A stretch of 64,000 nucleotides of DNA. Source: Miscanthus floridulus. Taxonomy: Eukaryota; Streptophyta; Magnoliopsida; Poales; Poaceae. The notes below the pieces were generated by a model. The model was not told the origin of the DNA and did not search any database. It saw only the letters and a program-made list of their open reading frames with translations. Within the stretch, counting starts at the first letter, position 1. The number at the start of each line of letters is the position of its first letter. The stretch covers positions 107,711,799 to 107,775,798 of the forward strand of contig NC_089584.1 of NCBI RefSeq assembly GCF_019320115.1, given 5' to 3'. The position numbers were made by a program, and so were the translations under genes. Shown here one piece after another: positions 57,952 through 64,000 of the stretch.

Positions 57952-60900
57952 AACCAAATATTAGCATTCCATTGGTGACACAATCATCAAGGCACCATCT
58001 TTTTCGCTACTCCGATCATTTTCACGATCCATCGTTGTTCCTATTATGATATACGTGGACGCAACACAGAGATGTAAATAGTCAATGGCAACTGCAACTC
58101 TAAAATACGATTACGCTCCGCAAGCTAACGAGCTAATGACTAACATACTAGTCTACGTATCCACATCGTCAAGTAAGGCTTTGCCTCCGAAAAAATGTTT
58201 TAGTTCTAAAATCCCAAGGTGTTTCGGCATTTTGTTGATTAAACATATATTTTCGAACTAGGGCCCATTTAGATACCCTAGCAAACTAATTATTATGGAG
58301 CTACACAAATTACAGTGAGCACCTAATATTGTTAGAAATTTACTGTGAAAGTTTCAAAGCCAACACTATCACCAATTTATCACAAAAAATCCCTTCAAGT
58401 TTATATCTCAACAATATTAAGCATCTTCAATTAATTAGATCACTTCCAAAAATATTATAAAACTATGTGAACAAAATATAATAGCAGATAGATCATGATT
58501 TTAGGAACCTAACAAAATTAGTTTCATAATTTTTGGTTAACTGCATAATTTTATATTGAATTTACAAGTTTATCTTAGAAACTAAATTAGAAAAGACTTA
58601 GAAAAAGGAAAAGGGTCGGTGGCAACCATTAGGCCTAGTAGCCCAGCCTAGCCCAACGTGGGACGCGGGCGCGCGCAGCAGGTCGGCCAGGCGGCCCAAC
58701 GCAGAGCGTGGCCCACGCGCAAGACGGCCCACGGCAGGGAGCCCACGCAAGCACTTTAGCAAATGAGCCCTCGGACTTTTCTCGAACCACAACTAGGTCC
58801 TAATACTATTTTTTCCTTTCTCTGGCGAATTCACTTAACCCCCTGGATTTTTCCAAATTTCCCCATGTGCACCCCCAATCATCCCATGCACGGTGGCGCG
58901 GCGAGCGACGACACTAGGCATCCATGCCGGCCACCAGAGGCTTGCATGGACCCACTTAGCGGGTCGGTCGCCATCTACGGCTAAACGCGCTACGATGGGC
59001 GACGGTTAGGGACTCTTAGACGCACTGGCGTGAGCTATAGCGGTGAGCGGCTATCCGCGGCGGTGGCGCGACTATTTTGGGAAACCTACGTACGCTTGGC
59101 AGAGTAGAAGTGGCGGATAAGCATCAGTGGCTCACCGTGGTGTACGCCCTATTGACGGTTGAAGCAGGGAGCACTATGACGGTCTGGCCACGTGCGACCG
59201 AGCGAGGCGGCGGCACTCTACGATGGACATCAGTGCATCACCCCACCAACGACGAGCACCCTGGCCAAAATAACGTGAGCAACAGATGAGAAGAAGTCAA
59301 GGCGAACTCGGGGTTACAAGCAATTGAACTGTTACCACTCTTATAGACCTTACCCCTAACCCTCTAGTCATGGCGGCGCACATGACCGGTGGCGAGCAAA
59401 ATCTGGAATTGGCCGCGGCTGGACCCAACGAGAGTGGGATGTCTAACTAACTTCCTCTGCTTCTCACTAACATGAGGAATTGAGTTAGGAAGCTTTGAGT
59501 TGGTTATTATGAAGGGAAGAGGGCGGCGCATCACCCCTGCTACATCACGCGACACGACCCCATCAGAGGTAACCCGACCATGACCCAATAGGGTACGACA
59601 ACGTGAGGACATAGCCGCACGAGCGAGGGCAATAGGCGCATCGGGTAGTGCTAGATGGAGCCAAGAGGAGTGCCAGCACGCAGGGCACTTGAATGCAGTA
59701 GCCAGGCCCAAGCGGCTCACCGGCATCGGCTAGTGGAACAGAATCAGGGAGGTGTCACCGTGACCCTGAAGCTGGGGTCAGCTGACCCAGACACGGTAGG
59801 CGGTGGCACGGGCTCGCGGTGGGTGAGACGTAGGGTAGGGCGACTGCCACATCGACACGGCAACAATGGCCACGACCATGACTTGACCCCGCGCGTGGCT
59901 CAGCGGACACGGTGGCGCACGCATGCAATGACAGTGGGGCACACAACAAACGTATTGCGACGATGCCTCGCCATGCGACCGCGAAGCGGCTGCACCGACG
60001 TAGCATAGTGGCAGCCCTCCAGCACGGCGCAACGGTGCGCGCAGCAGCGCGGCAGCGAGGTGGGACAACAGCGCGATGGCTAGCAGCTGCAGGGCGACGG
60101 CAGTGGCCCGCTGGGGCCAGTCACAGCCACCCACGGCCAGAGAGGTCGGCCGGGCTTGGCACCGTAGCGCGCGGAACGTGGCCAGCCGTGCGACACCGAG
60201 CGGCTGCGCGAGGTGACCGCGCGCACGGGTCAGACATATGACTTGCACGAATTTTAAAGCAAAGCAAAGGATGCCGATCCTCTCAACCGAAGTTCAACCA
60301 ATCCTACTAACCTAAAGTCAACACTACCAGCTGGCTAGCGGAGCAATCGTCATGACCCGAGAGCAACTAGAGAGGGAGATACGAGGATGCCAATTTGGGT
60401 TCGTCGCTGGAGTGCCGGTTCACGAACAGAGCGCCAATCAACATGGTTTACAGCACGTTCCAACGATGTTTGGGCAATTTTTACAAGAGCAGTGTGATCT
60501 CCAACACAACTTCAACCTACACCATGCTCATGTACTCACTTTGATGCAATCAACAATACCAAAACATGTCGCTAGTGTTTAAACATTTTTGTTAGAAATT
60601 AAATATCAAAATAGCATTGTCTTACTACTTTTCCATACTTAGGAAAATTAAGGATTTCAATTGAGACTAAGTAACCATTAACTCTTTTGTCATAATTTTT
60701 AATAGATCTAAACCTTGTTAACTTCAACCAACAAATACTTCATGCAATAGTCCATACCTCATACTAACCCGTACGAGCAAAATATTTAAGCACCATTTAA
60801 CTATGTTGCTCAATATAATTCGTCAAAAATGGTATTTTAACGATAGTTCAAGTGTTTGCCAACTTAACGAAAAGAGCATATCTTAACGTCAAATTTGATT

Positions 60901-61148
60901 TTTGAGCTCCCAAAACACTAGTTAACAACATCTATTTTCCAAAAGTTAAAGTTGCCTTCCATCTACTAAACTTGTACTTTAATTTTTATTTAAGTACTAA
61001 ATACAAGTTATGTTTGATCCTTATTCATACAAATTATTTTTCGCCTCACGTGCATTATAAATTTTTAAACCCCAAAAACTTATTAAGCTAATCCTTCTTG
61101 GTCCTAAATTTTAGTGCTAAGCAAGCTCGTAACACCAGGGACGTTACA
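57952..61148 (-). mobile_element. Large Tekay/Del-like LTR, 5' part (minus strand)
   Basis: Read on the minus strand it starts TGTAACGTCCCTGGTG at 61148 and runs to the copia insertion. With 21591-23110 it makes one LTR of about 4.7 kb, matching the plus-strand copy at 27824-32252 in layout: AT-rich start, GC-rich block (about 60240-58620), AT-rich section, then GGCAAGCC...GTGCATAACCC beyond the insertion. No coding region of a retroelement is present, so it behaves as a solo LTR. The 5 bp outside its ends (TGGCA at 61149, TCGCG at 21586) do not match. Confidence 0.72.
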
Positions 61149-61351
61149 TGGCAGAACCGGAGGAGGGGAGCCAGCAGGGGCTGTGTCCCCCGACCTCCTC
61201 TTCGCCACCACCACCAAAGCACAGTGATTTTTTAAAAATACCTATAGAAAATTCAATCGCATAGCTAAAAAAATTATTATTTCACTCTATTTTGATGATA
61301 AATATTGTGCTTTTTCGTTATGAGTACTAGATACGTGTGTAAAAATATTTA

Positions 61352-61486
61352 GTCTGTTCGGTAGCTCGTATTCGGCTTATAAGCCTTAGCTTATCAGCCA
61401 ACGAACAATATTTTTCTCTCATACTAAACCAGCCAGCAGTACTTTTAGTCATGGCTTATAAGTCAATCCAGCCGAAACGAACAGGC
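61352..61486. mobile_element. MITE of the GTTCGG...CGAACAGGC family
   Basis: Inverted termini GTCTGTTCGG and CGAACAGGC enclose CGGCTTATAAGCC and a mirrored TGGCTTATAAGTC, giving a foldback about 135 bp long. The target duplication is not certain. Confidence 0.65.
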
Positions 61487-61586
61487 TAATTAAGATTTAG
61501 AATCAACTAGGATTTTATTAGTTATAGAGTTGACTTGGCCTGCTATGCAGGCTCGCAAGCGTTATAGTGGCCTGCTACGTTATATA

Positions 61587-61927
61587 GGCCATGTTTAGTT
61601 CCTAAAAATTTTCACCCCAAAGTGTTACATCAAATCTTGTGGCATATGCATGGAGTATTAAATATAGACGAAAAAAATTAATTGCACAGTTTAATTGGAA
61701 ATCGTGAGACGAATGTTTTAAGCCTAATTAGGCCATGATTAGCCATAAGTGCTACAGTAACCAACATGCGCTAATGATGGATTAATTAAGCTTAATAATT
61801 TCGTCTCGCAGTTTCCAGGCGAGCTATGTAATTAGTTTTTTTATTAGTATCCAAAAACCTCTTCTAACATTCTTAAAACATCTGATGTGATATCCAAAAA
61901 TTTTCATTTCGCGAACTAAGCACAGTC
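61587..61927. mobile_element. MITE with GGCCATGTTTAGTTC termini
   Basis: Left end GGCCATGTTTAGTTCCTAAAAATTTTCA and right end AAAAATTTTCATTTCGCGAACTAAGCACAGTC are imperfect inverted repeats flanked by ATA. The interior (CGTGAGACGAATG...TTCGTCTCGCAG, GCCTAATTAGG) is that of a very abundant grass MITE. I am not sure of the superfamily. Confidence 0.72.
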
Positions 61928-62030
61928 ATAGTATCCGCTAAGTTTCAAAGTGCTATCTCTATGCCACTAACTCTACTGATACTATTTAGTACCTTGATGG
62001 GACCACGGTAGAAATGCTGGGAGTAGGAGT

Positions 62031-62284
62031 GGCCCGTTTGGCCCGCCTCTGCCCGGCTTCGGCTCTCGCACTGTGGAGGTACTGTGGCTGAGCCTGGCTC
62101 TCACACTATGGAGGTACTGTGGCAGAGCCCGGCGAAGCTACGAACGGGCAGCTCCCGTGGCTCATCAAGAGACGCAAGTGGAGCCGGAGCCATTTGTGCC
62201 AAAGCTACAGGGATGCACAGTGCGCTACCGGTCTTGGGAGGTGGAGGTGGAGCCGGAGCCGTGACGAGCAGCACCAAACGGGCC
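62031..62284. mobile_element. GC-rich MITE-like element with GGCCCGTTTGG termini
   Basis: A perfect 11 bp inverted repeat GGCCCGTTTGG/CCAAACGGGCC encloses 232 bp. It contains a 35 bp tandem repeat (62061-62130) and GGAGCCGGAGCC blocks. Open frames on three frames here are by-products. No target duplication identified. Confidence 0.55.
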
Positions 62285-62718
62285 ATATGAATCTTCTGCG
62301 CCAATAATTTAGAACGACAATAAACTAATAATAGCTTTTTTTTTACATCAGCCAATAACAGCTTTGTTTGACAGTTGACAGCAGTGTGCTTTTCTTGATG
62401 TTGACAAATGACCAGACACAGCGGCTTTCCTGTCCCTATATTTTTGTCTCCAACGGTTGCTCCACCTTGCTGCCGATATTTCTTTGGTTCAAGTGTCAAA
62501 CATCTGCACCGTGAAATTTGGTGCACAAGATATCGAGGCTCAGCCTATGTACTCGGACTTTTTATCAGACCTGTTCAGGCCTCTGTTTAATTCAGGTTGT
62601 GGTGCAGCTTGTTCCTCTATTCACCGAAATGGTGAACAAAGCGCCACCATGAGGAAGGAATCAAATCAAATGCGGGGTGCCGACGAGGAAGGAATCAGAC
62701 CATGAGCAAAGTCACTAA

Positions 62719-62844
62719 GGGCTCGTTCGTTTAGGGCTATTCCTGGCATAAATCAATCCTGGTGAGAGTTAGCTATATAATTTACTGAAGCATTCCTGGC
62801 AGGATTGGTTCCAGGGGGTGATTCCCTGGGAACCGAACAGGGCC
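62719..62844. mobile_element. Tourist-like MITE
   Basis: Termini GGGCTCGTTCG and CGAACAGGGCC flanked by TAA (62716-62718, 62845-62847). The interior has mirrored CTATTCCTGGCA and TTCCTGGCAGGATTGG blocks. Confidence 0.7.
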
Positions 62845-63813
62845 TAAATTATTTTTCAATTTCTCTCGATTCCTAAGACCAAACAGGACCTTAATTGACC
62901 ATCCATAACCCTATTAAATAGCAGGATAGAACTATTCCTCTTGTTTCAATAGTGTTAGAGAATGGAGATACTGCAAATTTGCGATAATTATACCTTGATA
63001 TGGCTTAATGGACAAATGTTTTGTAAGGCTATTCTCCCGAGGCCACAGGGAAAAAAAGGGAGGAAAGTACGTAGTAATTTTGGCTGCTGTGCTATTCAGA
63101 TAAAAAAAAAACTCCATCTAATCCAAAATAAATCAATTTTAAGAGTTGCCGTAAGTCCAGTTATTTTAAGTTTAACCAAATTTATGCAAAAAAAACTAGA
63201 AAGCAAATTAGTACTACTAGATGCATCATGAAATTTACTTTCACAATATACTTATTAGGTATGATAGATGATGTTACTCTTTTATATAGAGTTGGTCAAA
63301 CTTAAGATTGTTTATAACTTTAATTGATTCTAGGAATCAATTTATTTTGTGTCCGAGATAGTATTTGAAACATGGATCTTATATTGTCAAGTTTTTTTAC
63401 TGAGGAACACAATGGTGTGAAAAATATTAAGAAATGATCAACGATTTGAGAGAAATTTGAATTTCATTTCAGAACACGATTCCAAATTTTCCTCCCAAGT
63501 CCTAACGAGCAGTGGCCTTCCGGTGCACAGTCGGAACCTGAACACCATGTTTTTTTTGCGCCGTGTGTGCGCACATCTTTTTTGGACTTCACAGAGTCCA
63601 AGCTGCAGGTGCAGGGCCCATTAAGTTGCAGGTCCCAGTATTGATTTTTAGTTAGTACTATGTAAGTAAGTAAAATTGGATCTGCTCAAAAAAAGAGTAT
63701 GTAAAATTGGTCATACAATATTGAAATTAAGAAAGAGAAGAAGGAAATGTTTTTGATAAAAAATATGTCTAAATGAGAATTAAGATATAAAAATATGTAA
63801 TAGGTAGATAATA

Positions 63814-63918
63814 CTCCCTCCGTTCCAAATTAAAACCACTTTGACTTTTTTAATACACACATAGCAAAATGGATGTACCAAAAAAGTCAGAGCGACTTAT
63901 AATTTAGAATGGAGGGAG
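63814..63918. mobile_element. Stowaway MITE
   Basis: Termini CTCCCTCCGTTCCAAATT and AATTTAGAATGGAGGGAG, flanked by TA on both sides (63812-63813, 63919-63920), a 105 bp foldback with GACTTTTTTAATACA arms. A textbook Tc1/mariner-type grass MITE. Confidence 0.9.
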
Positions 63919-64000
63919 TAGGAGAGAAAAGAAAATGGATTGACTAAGCAAATATTTTGTAAAATTATCTATTATGAATATAGTTTATATGTATAGTATT

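Larger units (their letters stand above)
61149..64000. other. AT-rich flank with MITEs, no gene recognised
   Basis: No open frame with recognisable similarity. It does not continue the ribosome-inactivating-protein-like sequence found on the other side of the LTR. Apart from the five MITE-like elements listed separately I see nothing assignable. Confidence 0.5.

Noticed and set aside
59778..60248. 156-codon minus-strand frame and overlapping plus-strand frames
   Set aside because: GC-rich part of the giant LTR with open frames on both strands; no recognised domain.

Overview
The window looks like nuclear DNA of a panicoid (Andropogoneae-type) grass such as Saccharum, Sorghum or a relative. 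This rests on Maximus/SIRE-like copia LTRs of about 2 kb, a Reina chromovirus, a RIRE2/Xilon-type Tat element, a very large Tekay/Del-like LTR, and Tourist and Stowaway MITEs. It is a repeat-rich plant locus with two damaged host genes. I see no bacterial-type genes, CRISPR array, tRNA or rRNA.

Left part (1-7938). The minus strand carries a glutamate-carboxypeptidase-II-like gene of the AMP1/VP8 type. Its first exon is split by a 5.65 kb Reina-clade Ty3/gypsy chromovirus (1408-7054, TSD TCTCC). The downstream exons lie at 1-1407 and the start of exon 1 at 7055-7938. The gene also has a nonsense codon near its start, a frameshift and an in-frame TAG.

Tandem duplication (6671-21389). A 7.36 kb block is present twice head to tail. 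Each copy holds the chromovirus 3' end and LTR, exon 1 of the AMP1-like gene, its upstream region, a solo Maximus-like LTR, several MITEs and fragments of a ribosome-inactivating-protein-like pseudogene. The only differences I see between the copies are five one-base changes in homopolymer length.

Nested retroelement stack (21591-61148). A minus-strand Tekay-like LTR (about 4.7 kb) is split by a Maximus/SIRE-like copia element (23111-57946, TSD GATAT). That element is split in its pol gene by a Tat-type Ty3/gypsy element (27322-52032, TSD GGTTG). The Tat element has its own insertions: a plus-strand copy of the Tekay-like LTR inside its 5' LTR (27824-32252), a Maximus-like solo LTR in gag (33859-35849, TSD GCTAC) and an 830 bp solo LTR inside its 3' LTR (50387-51216, TSD CATAC). 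Target-site duplications support this order for every insertion except the outermost one. All retroelement coding regions are defective, mostly through stop codons of C-to-T or G-to-A type.

Right flank (61149-64000). AT-rich DNA without a recognisable gene, carrying five MITE-like elements, two of them firm Tourist or Stowaway calls. No intact functional gene is visible anywhere in the window.
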